From Acidobacteria bacterium AB60 (GTDB taxonomy: Bacteria; Acidobacteriota; Terriglobia; Terriglobales; Acidobacteriaceae): DNA of 64,000 nucleotides. Made by a program: the position numbers and the translations under genes. Every line of letters begins with the position of its first letter. Position 1 is the stretch's first letter. Shown piece by piece: positions 27,021 through 36,798 of the stretch. Under the pieces are notes generated by a model that was not told the DNA's origin, searched no databases, and saw only the letters and a program-made list of their open reading frames with translations. The stretch lies in contig VANK01000007.1 in the NCBI GenBank assembly GCA_008682415.1, positions 124,001-188,000 of the forward strand. The letters are read 5' to 3'.

Positions 27021-30000
27021 ATGCTAGCGGCGAAGGCGGATGGCGGCGGCCTCCATCTCGGCGGCGTCCTACTCGCCGTCTTCTTTGCGATGCTCTCCAC
27101 GTCCATGGTCTTCGCGCAGACCGCAGGAACCATCTCTGGGCATGTGGGAGATTCCACCGGCGCCGCCGTCCCTGGCGCCACCATCTCGCTTAGTAACACC
27201 GAGACCGGATCGCAGCGATCCACGGTGACCACTACCGCAGGGGACTATACCTTTACCGAGGTGCCCGTCGGCTCGTATAAGGTTACGGCCTCGCACACCG
27301 GATTCAAATCCATCACCAGCGATGTGGTGGTGCAGGTGCAGCAGTCGGTTCGCCTCGATTTCCCCTTGCAGATTGGATCGGTAACCGAGTCGGTCGAGGT
27401 TCAGGCGAGCGGCACTCTTCTGCAGGCTGAGAACGCGACCGTGGGTACGGTTGTCGAAAACGCCGCCGTGAACGAGCTACCCCTGAACGGCAGAAACTAC
27501 CTCGGCCTGGTGGCTCTTGCCTCCAATGCCAATACGCTCTCCCCCAATGCCGGCCAAGCCGGAGCGCGTCTCGGAGGCGAACGCGCCAGTCAGTCGATCT
27601 CCGTTGGCGGCAATCGGATCATGTTCGACTACTTTACCCTCGATGGCGTGAATAATACGGATCCCGACTTCAATACCTATGTCGGCCTGCCATCGGTCGA
27701 TGGAATCGAAGAGTTCAAGGTGCAGACTGGCGTCTATTCGGCGGAGTTCGGCCACGAAGCGTCGCAGGTCAACGTCGTCAGCAAGTCTGGTACCAACAGC
27801 TATCACGGCTCCCTCTACGAGTTCATCCGGAACAACTACGTCGATGCTGATCCCTACTTCTTTCCCTTCAACGCCGCGCCGCCGAAGGTGTTCCCCTTCA
27901 AATGGAACGACTATGGCTTTGAATTGGATGGGCCGATCCGCGTCCCCCACATCTTCAACGGCCGAGACAAGTTCTTCTTCATGGTTGACGATGAGTGGCG
28001 GCAGGTCCGCTCCATCGGTCAGGGACAGGCCGTCGTGCCGACCGCGGCGCTAGCCTCCGGCAACTTCCAGGGGTACACCTATCAGGACGCGTCCGGGGTT
28101 CACCCCGTCACCATCTATGATCCAGCCACCGGTGATGCGAACGGTCTGGGGAAGAAGCCGTTCCCCAATAACCAAATTCCGGCCGACCGGATCAGCCCTA
28201 TCTCCACGGCCCTGCTGAAGTATCTCGGGACTGCGCCGTCATTGCCGACCTACACGTGCGGGGCAACCAGTTGCGCGGTTAACAACAACTATTCCTACAG
28301 CACACAGTCGCCTCAGGATCGTCAGAGCTTCACGGTGCGCGGCGACTTCATTCAGTCGCAGAGCATGCAATATGCCTTCCGCTACAGCTCCGGTAATGAG
28401 AAATTGATATCGACCGGGCTGCTGGGTTCGGGCAGCAAGATCATCACCAACTACTACCAGTACATGGGATCCAATACGTGGACGGCGACTCCGCATCTGG
28501 TCAACGAAGCCCGCTTCGGATATACCCACTTCTACAACTCCCTCGGACTACTCTCGGCGTTCACCAATGACGTCGTGGACGCTCTCAAGATTCCCGGTTT
28601 GGGCGGCGGCGCTCCCTCTACCTGGGGAATCCCGGACGTTTCGTTCGGCAGTGCCCAGGGAAACTCCATTAAGCAGATCTGGAGCGGCTTTGGAGACCGG
28701 GGCGGGGATGGCCCTTATGTGATCACCGACCCCACTTGGCAGATCGTTGATAACGTGTCCTGGATCAGAGGGAAGCATTCGCTGCGCATGGGCTTCGAAT
28801 ACAACCGGCAGACCTTCAACCAATTGGGTAACCAGTTCTCGCGCGGGCAATTCAGCTCGCAGCCTATTGCAACCGCCTACAACTCCGGCACCGGAACCCT
28901 CTCCGGCGGCGACGCGCTCGCAGACTTCCTGCTCGGCAATCTCTATCAGTCCACCGTGGCCGTGGCAGTGGCGAACGCCAACTACGTGCGCAACGTGGAA
29001 GCCGCATTCGTTGACGACACGTACAAGATCTCGCCCCGGCTGACCATTGACGCCGGCATTCGGTACGAACTCACGCCTCCCTGGAACGACACGCTGGGCA
29101 ACAACTTTACCCTGGCCCTTCCGGTGATACCGGAGCACTATGCCATCAGCACCACCTATCCGCAGAGCGAATGGCCCTACTATGTGCGCCAGGGCAACTG
29201 CACGCCCGATCACGTTTACGATGGCCTGGCCATACGCTGGACGGCCAGCACCGTGGGCAATGGGCCGCCGCCGGTGTGCAGCAATGGAAAGCTACCCAAT
29301 GGCCCGCTGATGCACACCCAGTACAACAACTGGGCGCCGCGCCTCGGCATCTCGTTCTCGCCTACCCAGACGACGGTCATTCGCGCTGGCTACGGCATCT
29401 TCTATAGCCAGGATATCGCCAACGCCTACTTCGACATGGCCCGCAATATTGCAGGACGAGTCACCACCACCAATGCAGACTCCATCGCGCCTTACGGCGC
29501 CTCCAACCTCACCTGGGCGAATGCGACGCCGGGCGGGGGCGGCGGGGCCGTGGCCAAGCTCCCGGCCTCTACGGTTGGCTTCGTCATGGCAGCCAGCCAC
29601 AAGACCACCTATACGGAGCAGTACCTGTTGAACCTGCAAAAGCAGATCGGCCAGAACTGGTCGTTTGAGACGGGCTATCAGGGCGCGCAAAGCCGCCATC
29701 TTTATGGATTCCGGAACATCAACATTGCCACGCCCGCCGGCTACGTCCCCAACGGCACGGGCACCTCGGTCAAATTCCGCACTCCGTTCGCAAACGTCGG
29801 CGGCGTGCAGTACGTCCACGACGAGGGTACGGGCAACTACAACGCTCTCAGCGTCAAGGCGACCCGGCGCTTCAGCCAGGGCTTTGACCTGATCGGCTCG
29901 TATACCTGGAGCAAGTCACTCGACGATACCAGCGGCGTCCGCGTACAGGGCAATGATGTCCTGTTCCCGCAGGACAATCGCTGCCTGCGGTGCGACTATG

Positions 30001-30572
30001 GTCCTTCGGCCTTCGACGTCAGAAATCGCATCGTGGTCTCAGCCCTCTATGAGCTTCCCATCGGCCCTGGGAAGTTTCTTCCGGTCAACGGCAAATTGCT
30101 GAATGCGGTCATTGGCGGCTGGCAGGTGGGGGGCATCTTCACGCACCAGACTGGAGCCATCGCCACCCCGCAGGATGGGATCGACCGGTCAGGCATTGCG
30201 GGCGCGGGTGGCAACTATGACCGGCCTAATGCTACGGGGATCAGTTATGAGCTCCACGGCAGCGCACGCACTTTGTCGGATTGGGTCAATCCGGCGGCCT
30301 ACAAGCTTCAGCCGGTCGGGTTATTCGGGAATGCACGCCGGGGCAGCTATACCGGCCCGGCCTTCACCAACCTCGATGCGTCCCTGCACAAGGTCCTGCA
30401 GATGCCCTACAACGAGAGGCATCAGCTTTCCATACGCTTTGAAGCCTTCAACGCCCTGAACCACCCCAATTGGAATACGCCCAACCTGACCGTGACCTCT
30501 TCCACGTTTGGCCGGATTACAGGGACGAGCGCCATGCGCCAACTTCAACTTGCGGCCAAGTATCAGTTCTAG
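27021..30572 (+). CDS. TonB-dependent receptor, Oar/CarbopepD-reg type
   Basis: 1183 residues from the ATG at 27021, which precedes a signal peptide (LLAVFFAMLSTSMVFAQ). The mature N-terminus is a carboxypeptidase-regulatory-like beta domain (GTISGHVGDSTGAAVPGATI, then GDYTFTEVPVGSYKVTA). A plug domain follows (NELPLNGRNYLGLVALA, later IEEFKVQTGVYSAEFG), then a long beta-barrel with repeated aromatic-rich strands, ending LRQLQLAAKYQF-like with a terminal Phe (actual end QLQLAAKYQF). Such receptors import polymers or glycans using TonB energy. A regulator faces it, and a GH20 enzyme lies downstream. A weak hairpin follows at 30607. Confidence 0.95.
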   Translation: MLAAKADGGGLHLGGVLLAVFFAMLSTSMVFAQTAGTISGHVGDSTGAAVPGATISLSNTETGSQRSTVTTTAGDYTFTEVPVGSYKVTASHTGFKSITSDVVVQVQQSVRLDFPLQIGSVTESVEVQASGTLLQAENATVGTVVENAAVNELPLNGRNYLGLVALASNANTLSPNAGQAGARLGGERASQSISVGGNRIMFDYFTLDGVNNTDPDFNTYVGLPSVDGIEEFKVQTGVYSAEFGHEASQVNVVSKSGTNSYHGSLYEFIRNNYVDADPYFFPFNAAPPKVFPFKWNDYGFELDGPIRVPHIFNGRDKFFFMVDDEWRQVRSIGQGQAVVPTAALASGNFQGYTYQDASGVHPVTIYDPATGDANGLGKKPFPNNQIPADRISPISTALLKYLGTAPSLPTYTCGATSCAVNNNYSYSTQSPQDRQSFTVRGDFIQSQSMQYAFRYSSGNEKLISTGLLGSGSKIITNYYQYMGSNTWTATPHLVNEARFGYTHFYNSLGLLSAFTNDVVDALKIPGLGGGAPSTWGIPDVSFGSAQGNSIKQIWSGFGDRGGDGPYVITDPTWQIVDNVSWIRGKHSLRMGFEYNRQTFNQLGNQFSRGQFSSQPIATAYNSGTGTLSGGDALADFLLGNLYQSTVAVAVANANYVRNVEAAFVDDTYKISPRLTIDAGIRYELTPPWNDTLGNNFTLALPVIPEHYAISTTYPQSEWPYYVRQGNCTPDHVYDGLAIRWTASTVGNGPPPVCSNGKLPNGPLMHTQYNNWAPRLGISFSPTQTTVIRAGYGIFYSQDIANAYFDMARNIAGRVTTTNADSIAPYGASNLTWANATPGGGGGAVAKLPASTVGFVMAASHKTTYTEQYLLNLQKQIGQNWSFETGYQGAQSRHLYGFRNINIATPAGYVPNGTGTSVKFRTPFANVGGVQYVHDEGTGNYNALSVKATRRFSQGFDLIGSYTWSKSLDDTSGVRVQGNDVLFPQDNRCLRCDYGPSAFDVRNRIVVSALYELPIGPGKFLPVNGKLLNAVIGGWQVGGIFTHQTGAIATPQDGIDRSGIAGAGGNYDRPNATGISYELHGSARTLSDWVNPAAYKLQPVGLFGNARRGSYTGPAFTNLDASLHKVLQMPYNERHQLSIRFEAFNALNHPNWNTPNLTVTSSTFGRITGTSAMRQLQLAAKYQF

Positions 30573-30606
30573 CGCTTCCTGGGTCTGCAATCCATTTTCA
30601 GCTACA

Positions 30607-30632
30607 GGCCCGTCCTTCGTGGGAGCGGGCCC
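30607..30632 (+). terminator. Possible terminator after the TonB receptor
   Basis: GGCCCG and CGGGCC can pair around a TTCG-containing interior that adds TCC/GGGA pairs. It is 34 bp after the receptor stop. No T-run follows, so it may only be a mRNA-end hairpin; the convergent gene at 30665-31093 ends nearby. Confidence 0.4.
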
Positions 30633-30664
30633 TTGCGCTGGATCCACCGTGCCGAGATGCCGCT

Positions 30665-31093
30665 TCATACCTTGGCTGCTCCCGCAGAGACCTCGATCTC
30701 GACCCAGTCATTATCCTTCAGGTGATAAGCGTCCCGCAGCTTCACGTCGGTAGCCACTTCGATCACGGTGCGGGGATGGTGTCCTCGCTCCTCTTCGTTG
30801 GCCTCGGTGCGCAGAATGAACGCTCGCCTGCCGAAGATGGAACACGGCACGATATTCACCGTGACCGTCCCCCCGTACTCCGCAGCTTCCAGGCGAAGAC
30901 ACCCGGAAGGCACTCGCCAGGGGGTGTCGAGCTTGAGGTTGAGCGTGCCGGGGTAGAGCCACATCCCGGTCTTGCGCTGGTAATGCTCGCGGAGTCTTTC
31001 AATCCAGATTGAGAAGTTGCCCATCCCCGAGACCACTCTGCCGCGCAACGTTGCCAATCCAAGAACCTCTATCCCGATCATAGCGGCTCGCAT
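30665..31093 (-). CDS. DUF120/CTP-dependent riboflavin kinase family protein
   Basis: 142 residues. The pattern fits the archaeal-type riboflavin kinase fold (RibK, DUF120): TLRGRVVSGMGNFSIWIERL with the glycine-rich nucleotide loop, a tyrosine helix, then WLYPGTLNLKLDTPW, which matches the PGTLN signature, and later CSIFGRRAFILRT and VEIATDVKLRDAYHLKDNDWVEIEV-like strands. Characterised members phosphorylate riboflavin with CTP to FMN. Bacteria normally use RibF, so this may be an accessory enzyme or a related binding protein. It is convergent with the TonB receptor and divergent from the GH20 gene. No flavin gene adjoins. Confidence 0.75.
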   Translation of the reverse strand: MRAAMIGIEVLGLATLRGRVVSGMGNFSIWIERLREHYQRKTGMWLYPGTLNLKLDTPWRVPSGCLRLEAAEYGGTVTVNIVPCSIFGRRAFILRTEANEEERGHHPRTVIEVATDVKLRDAYHLKDNDWVEIEVSAGAAKV

Positions 31094-31182
31094 TTGCCAT
31101 CGATTCGGGGGATAGCCGTTGCATTTGCGGGGCTCGACCGGCGAGAATCCTATGCGAATTCATAGTTTCTTTTGAGGTCTTT

Positions 31183-33276
31183 GTGAGCACACATCCCTGG
31201 AGCCGTTGCCGCGCTGTCCTTCGCACCTTTTCCACTCCTCTCATCGTCTTTCTCCTTTCGGCTAGCTTCTCAGCCGCGGCGCAGGATGCGCCTCCCATGC
31301 ACCTCATGCCTCTGCCCAGTTCGGTGCAGTCCGGCCAGGGGTTCCTGGCTGTCGACGCCCATTTCCACGCCGGCATGTCCGGCACGGCCAACCCGCGCCT
31401 CCAGGCGGCTCTCGACCGCTTCCTGATGCGGCTGGATCGCCAGTGTGGCAATATCCGCCGCATGCAGCTGACCGCCGCCGCGGGTGATCCGCTGTTGCTC
31501 AATCTGCAGGTTGCCGGTACGGGCGCTGCCGTTCAGTCCCTGGATGAGGACGAGTCCTACAAGCTGGCGGTCACGCCGACGCAGGCCACCATCACTGCCG
31601 CCAATGAGCTGGGCGCAATGCACGGCCTCGAGACCCTCTTCCAGCTCGTCAATATCTCCGACGGCGCCTGCCGCGTTCCGGTGGTCACGGTCGACGATGC
31701 GCCCCGATTCCGTTGGCGTGGACTCGAACTCGATGTCATCCGCCATTTCGAGCCCGTGGAGATGGTGGAACGCACTCTGGACGGCATGGCCATCGCCAAG
31801 CTCAACGTCTTCCACTGGCACCTCAGCGATGACCAGGGCTTTCGCGCCGAGAGCAAGAAGTTCCCGAAGCTGACGTCGGATGCGGCAGGCGGCCTCTTCT
31901 ACACGCAAGACCAGCTTCGCGAGGTCGTCGCATACGCTCGCGCTCGGGGTATCCGCGTCGTGCCCGAGTTCGATATCCCCGGCCACAGCTCCGCCACCGT
32001 ACTCGCCTATCCCGAGTACGGCTCCGGGGAAGACCTCAAGGAACTGCCTCTTGTCTATGAATCCCCGCGCGCCGAGCTGGACCCCAGCAACGAGAAGACC
32101 TACAAGTTCGTGGACACCCTGGTAGGCGAAATGGGCGAGATCTTTCCCGATGCCTACTTCCACATCGGCGGCGATGAGACCGAGGGCAAGGCGTGGCTGG
32201 CCAACCCGCGGATCAAGGCGTTCATGGACAAGAAGGGCTTCAAGACCACAGCCGATCTGCAGTCCTACTTCAACCAGCGGCTGCTGCCCATTTTGACCAA
32301 ACACGGGAAGAAGATGGTCGGGTGGGACGAGATCCTCAACCCCTCACTGCCCAAGGACATCATGGTGCAGAGCTGGCGCGGGGTGGACTCCCTCTCCCAG
32401 GGGGCGCAGCAGGGCTATACCGGCATTCTTTCCGCCCCTTACTATCTTGACGCGCAGAAGACCTCGGAACAGATGCTCCTCGATGACCCGGTCCCGGCCA
32501 ATACCCGGCTCAATGCCGACCAGCAGAAGTTAATTCTTGGAGGCGAGATCTGCATGTGGGCCGAGCAGATCAACTCCGATACCGCCGACTCGCGCATCTG
32601 GCCGCGATCAATGGCGGTGGCGGAGCGTTTCTGGTCACCGCAATCCGACCGCGACGTAGAGGACATGTATCGTCGCCTGCGTATCGCCTCACTAGAACTG
32701 GAGGGCGTGGGCCTGACTCACCTCTCTGGTCCGGAGAAGCTGCGCCGCAACCTGGCCGGGTCTACCCATCCGGAGGCGCTGGAGGTGTTCGCCTCGGTGT
32801 TGGAGCCAGTCAGCTTCGGTGACCGCGAGGACACCCAGCACACGGACTGGTATACGGCTCTTGACCGCCTGGTGGACGCGGTGGTGGCAGACCCGCCCGC
32901 CCGTCAGGAGATCGAGCGCGAAGTGAACGCCTACCTGGAGCACGGGCCCGGATCAGCGGCGGCGGAGATGCGGCTGAGGCAGCGCTTTGAGGCTTTCCAG
33001 CATGCCGCGCCGGCGCTGCAGGCGTGGGCACTGCGCAGCGCGCGGCTGGCGGATGCGGGACAGCGGGCCCGGCAGTTGGGCGCGCTGGCTGAGTCGGGGC
33101 TGGAGGCGCTCGCTCTTATTGATATGCACACGCCGCCGCTGGCGGGCTGGGCTGACGGGCAGAAGGCAGTTATCGCCGATGCCCAGAAGCCATCCGCGCT
33201 GGTGCGTTTCGTTTTCCTGCCCTCATTGGAGAAGCTGGTTGCGGCGGCGGGGCAAGGTTCGGCGGCTACACAATAA
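31183..33276 (+). CDS. Beta-N-acetylhexosaminidase, GH20
   Basis: 697 residues from a GTG at 31183 with GAGG 6 bp upstream. Residues 1-33 form a signal peptide (FLLSASFSAAAQD). A GH20b-like N-domain ends near residue 165; the catalytic barrel begins RWRGLELDVIRHF, includes KLNVFHWHLSDDQGFR and the catalytic Asp-Glu pair at D331-E332 in HIGGDETEG. The enzyme removes terminal GlcNAc/GalNAc, from chitin fragments, peptidoglycan or glycoproteins, by substrate-assisted catalysis. About 150 C-terminal residues are an extra, mostly helical domain. With the receptor and regulator nearby it suggests aminosugar-containing glycan use. Confidence 0.95.
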   Translation: MSTHPWSRCRAVLRTFSTPLIVFLLSASFSAAAQDAPPMHLMPLPSSVQSGQGFLAVDAHFHAGMSGTANPRLQAALDRFLMRLDRQCGNIRRMQLTAAAGDPLLLNLQVAGTGAAVQSLDEDESYKLAVTPTQATITAANELGAMHGLETLFQLVNISDGACRVPVVTVDDAPRFRWRGLELDVIRHFEPVEMVERTLDGMAIAKLNVFHWHLSDDQGFRAESKKFPKLTSDAAGGLFYTQDQLREVVAYARARGIRVVPEFDIPGHSSATVLAYPEYGSGEDLKELPLVYESPRAELDPSNEKTYKFVDTLVGEMGEIFPDAYFHIGGDETEGKAWLANPRIKAFMDKKGFKTTADLQSYFNQRLLPILTKHGKKMVGWDEILNPSLPKDIMVQSWRGVDSLSQGAQQGYTGILSAPYYLDAQKTSEQMLLDDPVPANTRLNADQQKLILGGEICMWAEQINSDTADSRIWPRSMAVAERFWSPQSDRDVEDMYRRLRIASLELEGVGLTHLSGPEKLRRNLAGSTHPEALEVFASVLEPVSFGDREDTQHTDWYTALDRLVDAVVADPPARQEIEREVNAYLEHGPGSAAAEMRLRQRFEAFQHAAPALQAWALRSARLADAGQRARQLGALAESGLEALALIDMHTPPLAGWADGQKAVIADAQKPSALVRFVFLPSLEKLVAAAGQGSAATQ

Positions 33277-33303
33277 CCGACCAGAGACGAGTTGCGGTAG
33301 ATG

Positions 33304-34077
33304 TTAGTTGCGGGTGGCGGCGACCAGAGTCTGCCATCCCAATTTGCTCATGCGGAGGCGATGGCCGCTGTGGAGGACGACGGCGCCTTCGCTGCGGCCT
33401 TCGCGGACGATCTCGCGGACGTGGTGGATGTTGACGATCGCGGAGCGGTGCACGCGCACGAAGCGAACAGGGTCGAGCGATGCGGCCAATTGCTTGATGG
33501 GCTCGCGGAGGAGGTAGCTCTTGGAGCCGACGTGCAGGCAGGAGTAGTAGTCCGCGGCTTCGATCCATTCCACCTCGTCGACCGGGACGAGGACGTCCTT
33601 TGTGCCGTTGTGGACCAGAAAGCGGCGCGGGTATCGTTTGGGCGGCTCGGCGGCCTGAGTGATGTTTTCAAAGAGCGATTTGAGCTGTTCCTGGGCGAGG
33701 AGCGCGGATTTCGAGGCGACCCGCTCTTTGACGCGGGCAAGTGTGGCCTGCAGCCGTTCGGGCTCGATGGGCTTGGTGAGGTAGTCGAGGGCGTGCACCT
33801 CGAAGGCCTTGAGGGCATAGTGATTGTGGGCGGTGACGAAGACCGTCACGGGCATGTGGGCGGCACCGATCTGCTCGATGACCTCGAAGCCGGTGCTGCC
33901 GGGCATCTGGATATCCAGAAAGAGGACATCGACATTGCCAGAGCGAAGGGCGGCGACGACTTCGCGACCGTTGCGGCATTCGCCGTCGATCTCGATCTGC
34001 TCGTCGTTGGCGAGGAGAAGGCGGAGTCGTTCGCGGGCCAGGGGCTCGTCGTCGGCGATGAGGGCTCTGAGCTTCAT
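33304..34077 (-). CDS. LytTR-family response regulator
   Basis: 257 residues. Receiver domain 1-120 with the acidic pair D9-D10, phosphoacceptor D55 in VLFLDIQMPG, and the switch lysine in LDYLTKPI. The C-terminal LytTR DNA-binding domain begins RFLVHNGTKDVLVPVDEVEWIEAADYY and contains LDPVRFVRVHRSAIVNIHHV. The start ATG overlaps the kinase stop as ATGA, so kinase and regulator are translationally coupled. Targets of LytTR proteins are usually paired direct repeats; none was recognised here. Confidence 0.95.
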   Translation of the reverse strand: MKLRALIADDEPLARERLRLLLANDEQIEIDGECRNGREVVAALRSGNVDVLFLDIQMPGSTGFEVIEQIGAAHMPVTVFVTAHNHYALKAFEVHALDYLTKPIEPERLQATLARVKERVASKSALLAQEQLKSLFENITQAAEPPKRYPRRFLVHNGTKDVLVPVDEVEWIEAADYYSCLHVGSKSYLLREPIKQLAASLDPVRFVRVHRSAIVNIHHVREIVREGRSEGAVVLHSGHRLRMSKLGWQTLVAATRN

Positions 34078-35201
34078 CCGGCGTACTCGTAGGGTACGTC
34101 GATGGCAACCTCGAAGCCGCCGGAGCGTGAGGGGCCGGCGTTCAGGGTGTGTTCGTGGGGATAGAAGTAGGCGAGGCGCTCGCGGGTGTTTTTGAGACCG
34201 ATGCCGGTGCCGGGGGCGGGCGCGGCGCGGCCGGGGCCGCTGTCGCGGACGGAGATGCGGAGGCGATTGCCGTCGCGACGGGCGGAGGCCTGCACGATGC
34301 CTTCACCTTCGCAGTGGGCGATGCCGTGGCGGATGGCGTTTTCCACCAGGGGCTGGAGGAGGAAACAGGGAACGAGTCCGTGGAGGGCGGCGGGATCGAC
34401 CATGAATTCGATGCGCAGGCGGTCGGCGAAGCGGACCTGCTCGATGGCGAGGTAGTTTTCGACGATTTCGAGTTCCTGGGCGAGGGGAATCTTCTCGGGG
34501 CCGGAGCGTTCGAGAGTGCGCTTTAGGATGACGTTGAGGTGGTGGAGCATCTGGGCGGCCTGCTGCTGACGGCCGAGTTCGACGAGGGTGGTGATGGCGT
34601 TGAGGGTGTTGAAGAGGAAGTGGGGCTCGAGCTGCATCTGCAGCGCCTTGAGCTGGGCGGCCGCGAGTTGGCGCTGGAGCAGTGCGGCACCGAGGGCGTC
34701 GCGCTGGGAGCGGATGTGTGACTGGATGGAGCCCAGGATGCCGAGGATGAAGCCGTAGATGAGGATCTCCATGCCGAAGCGGTTGATTGTAATGGGTCCG
34801 GTGAGGACTTTGAGGAGAGCCGCGTGGACGCGCCACTCGGGGATGACGAGGCTGAGGCTGCCGAGCAGGATGAGGTGGACGGAGGCCGCGGCGCAAGCGA
34901 TCAGCAGGTGCAGAAGTATGTTCCACCGGGAGAGGCGGAGGAGCGAAGAGTCGGGTCCGGCCTGCCAGAGCGCGGAGGCGAGAACGCCCCACCATGCCCA
35001 GAGGACGAGCCCGTAGACAAGGGAGGGGACGTGGGTTATGGACTGGCACTCGGCGGCTGTGGCGAGGGAAAGAAAGAGGGCGAGGCCAGCGATAACGAGT
35101 GGGCCGTTGGCAAATCGGGGCGGGGAGGGTGCGCCGGGCTGATCCGCCGGGTCGAGGATGGTGGTCTGAGAACGGGCAGGGACGACGGTCAGCGAACTCA
35201 T
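34074..35201 (-). CDS. LytS/YehU-type sensor histidine kinase
   Basis: 375 residues. Several membrane helices in residues 35-160 form the sensor part, without a separate extracytoplasmic domain. The His_kinase (PF06580-type) motif LEPHFLFNTLNA gives phosphoacceptor H194. The ATPase part has FLLQPLVENAIRHGIAHC and the GIGLKNTRERLAYFY glycine loop. It phosphorylates the LytTR regulator encoded immediately downstream with a 4-bp overlap. The divergent neighbour across about 200 bp is the tryptophanase-like gene, a possible target. Confidence 0.93.
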   Translation of the reverse strand: MSSLTVVPARSQTTILDPADQPGAPSPPRFANGPLVIAGLALFLSLATAAECQSITHVPSLVYGLVLWAWWGVLASALWQAGPDSSLLRLSRWNILLHLLIACAAASVHLILLGSLSLVIPEWRVHAALLKVLTGPITINRFGMEILIYGFILGILGSIQSHIRSQRDALGAALLQRQLAAAQLKALQMQLEPHFLFNTLNAITTLVELGRQQQAAQMLHHLNVILKRTLERSGPEKIPLAQELEIVENYLAIEQVRFADRLRIEFMVDPAALHGLVPCFLLQPLVENAIRHGIAHCEGEGIVQASARRDGNRLRISVRDSGPGRAAPAPGTGIGLKNTRERLAYFYPHEHTLNAGPSRSGGFEVAIDVPYEYAG

Positions 35202-35407
35202 TCTGCGCCTCGCGACAAGATGGAATGCTGCGAACCGAAGTACAGCGATTGTACTGCCAGCCCACGTTTCCCATCTTGCGCGGGCGCACGGGGCATGTGG
35301 ATTGGATTTTCCGTGGGTGCGGGGATCGGTGCAGGGAAGGCGCCAGGCGGGGCCGCAGGTTGTAGAGTAGGGGCTGCACTGGGCAGTCTGGGAGGCGAAG
35401 GAAGTTC

Positions 35408-36760
35408 GTGGCTGTGAAGACGATTATCGAACCGTTCCGAATCAAGAGTGTGGAGCCGATTCGCTGGACCACACGGTCGCAGCGCGAGGAATTGCTGAAG
35501 GCGGCGCACTACAACCTGTTCCTGCTGCACGCGGAGGATGTGCTCATCGACCTCCTGACGGATTCGGGTACGGGGGCGATGTCGACGCACCAGTGGGCGG
35601 CCGTGATGGAGGGCGATGAGAGCTATGCGGGGAGCCGCAGCTTCGATCGGTTTCGCGATTCGATCCAGGATATCTTCGGGTATCGGCATGTGATTCCGAC
35701 CCATCAGGGGCGGGCGGCGGAGCGGATTCTGTTCGGGGTGGCGTGCGAGAAGGGGGACGTGGTTCCGAACAACACGCACTTCGACACGACGCGCGCGAAT
35801 GTGGAGTTTACCGGGGCGGAGGCGGTGGACCTAGTGATTGCGGAGGGGCGGCAGCCTGCGGCGAGGCATCCCTTCAAGGGCAACATGGATGTGGCGGCGC
35901 TGGAGGGGTTGATTGCGCGAGTGGGCCGGGAGCGGGTGCCGCTGGTAATGCTGACGGTGACGAACAACTCCGGCGGGGGCCAGCCGGTGTCGATGGAGAA
36001 TGCGCGTGCGGTGAGCGCGGTGTGCCGGCAGCATAAGATTCCGCTGTATTTTGACGCGTGCCGGTTTGCGGAGAATGCCTGGTTCATCAAGCTGCGGGAG
36101 CAGGGGTATGCGGAGCGTACGCCGAAAGAGATTGCGCAGGAGATGTTCCGGTTGGGCGACGGGTGCACGATGTCTGCCAAGAAGGATGGGATGGCGAACA
36201 TTGGCGGGTTTCTCTGCACGAATGATGATCTGCTGGCTCAGCAGGAGAAGGACCTGCTGATCCTGACGGAGGGGTATCCGACGTACGGCGGACTGGCGGG
36301 GCGCGATCTGGAGGCAATCGCAGTGGGGGTTCAGGAGGCGCTGCAGGAGGACTACCTGCGGTACCGGATTGCGTCGACGGCCTACCTGGGCAATCACATT
36401 GCGGAGGCGGGAGTTCCCATAGTGCAGCCGCCGGGCGGCCATGCGGTTTACATCGATGCGCGCGGGTTTCTGCCGCATGTTCCCTCGGAGAAGTTTCCGG
36501 GGGTGGCGCTGGCGTGCGAGCTGTATTTGGAGGGGGGCGTGCGGTCCGTGGAGATTGGGACGCTGATGTTTGCCGGGGCAGCCCAGATGGACCTGGTGCG
36601 GCTGGCGATTCCACGGCGGGTGTACACGCAGAGCCATGTTGACTACCTGGTGGAGGTGATCCTGGAGGTGTGGAAGAAGCGGGAGTCCATTGGTGGGCTG
36701 CGGTTGACGCACGAGGCGCCGTTTCTGCGGCATTTCACCGCGCACCTGAAGCCGTTGTAA
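35408..36760 (+). CDS. tnaA: Tryptophanase/tyrosine phenol-lyase family (beta-eliminating lyase)
   Basis: 450 residues from a GTG at 35408 with AAGGAAG just upstream. Typical of fold type I PLP lyases: EPFRIKSVEPI at the start, LLTDSGTGAMS, MEGDESYAGS, PTHQGRAAERIL, YFDACRFAENAWFI, and the SAKKD motif at residues 256-260, where K259 is the expected PLP lysine. These enzymes split tryptophan to indole (or tyrosine to phenol), pyruvate and ammonia; the two activities differ in a few active-site residues I cannot assign safely. No tnaC-like leader or tryptophan transporter is visible. It is divergent from a LytS/LytTR pair. Confidence 0.93.
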   Translation: MAVKTIIEPFRIKSVEPIRWTTRSQREELLKAAHYNLFLLHAEDVLIDLLTDSGTGAMSTHQWAAVMEGDESYAGSRSFDRFRDSIQDIFGYRHVIPTHQGRAAERILFGVACEKGDVVPNNTHFDTTRANVEFTGAEAVDLVIAEGRQPAARHPFKGNMDVAALEGLIARVGRERVPLVMLTVTNNSGGGQPVSMENARAVSAVCRQHKIPLYFDACRFAENAWFIKLREQGYAERTPKEIAQEMFRLGDGCTMSAKKDGMANIGGFLCTNDDLLAQQEKDLLILTEGYPTYGGLAGRDLEAIAVGVQEALQEDYLRYRIASTAYLGNHIAEAGVPIVQPPGGHAVYIDARGFLPHVPSEKFPGVALACELYLEGGVRSVEIGTLMFAGAAQMDLVRLAIPRRVYTQSHVDYLVEVILEVWKKRESIGGLRLTHEAPFLRHFTAHLKPL

Positions 36761-36798
36761 CGGGCGTCTCGGTGCGCGGATTGCGTATGCCCCGGAGC

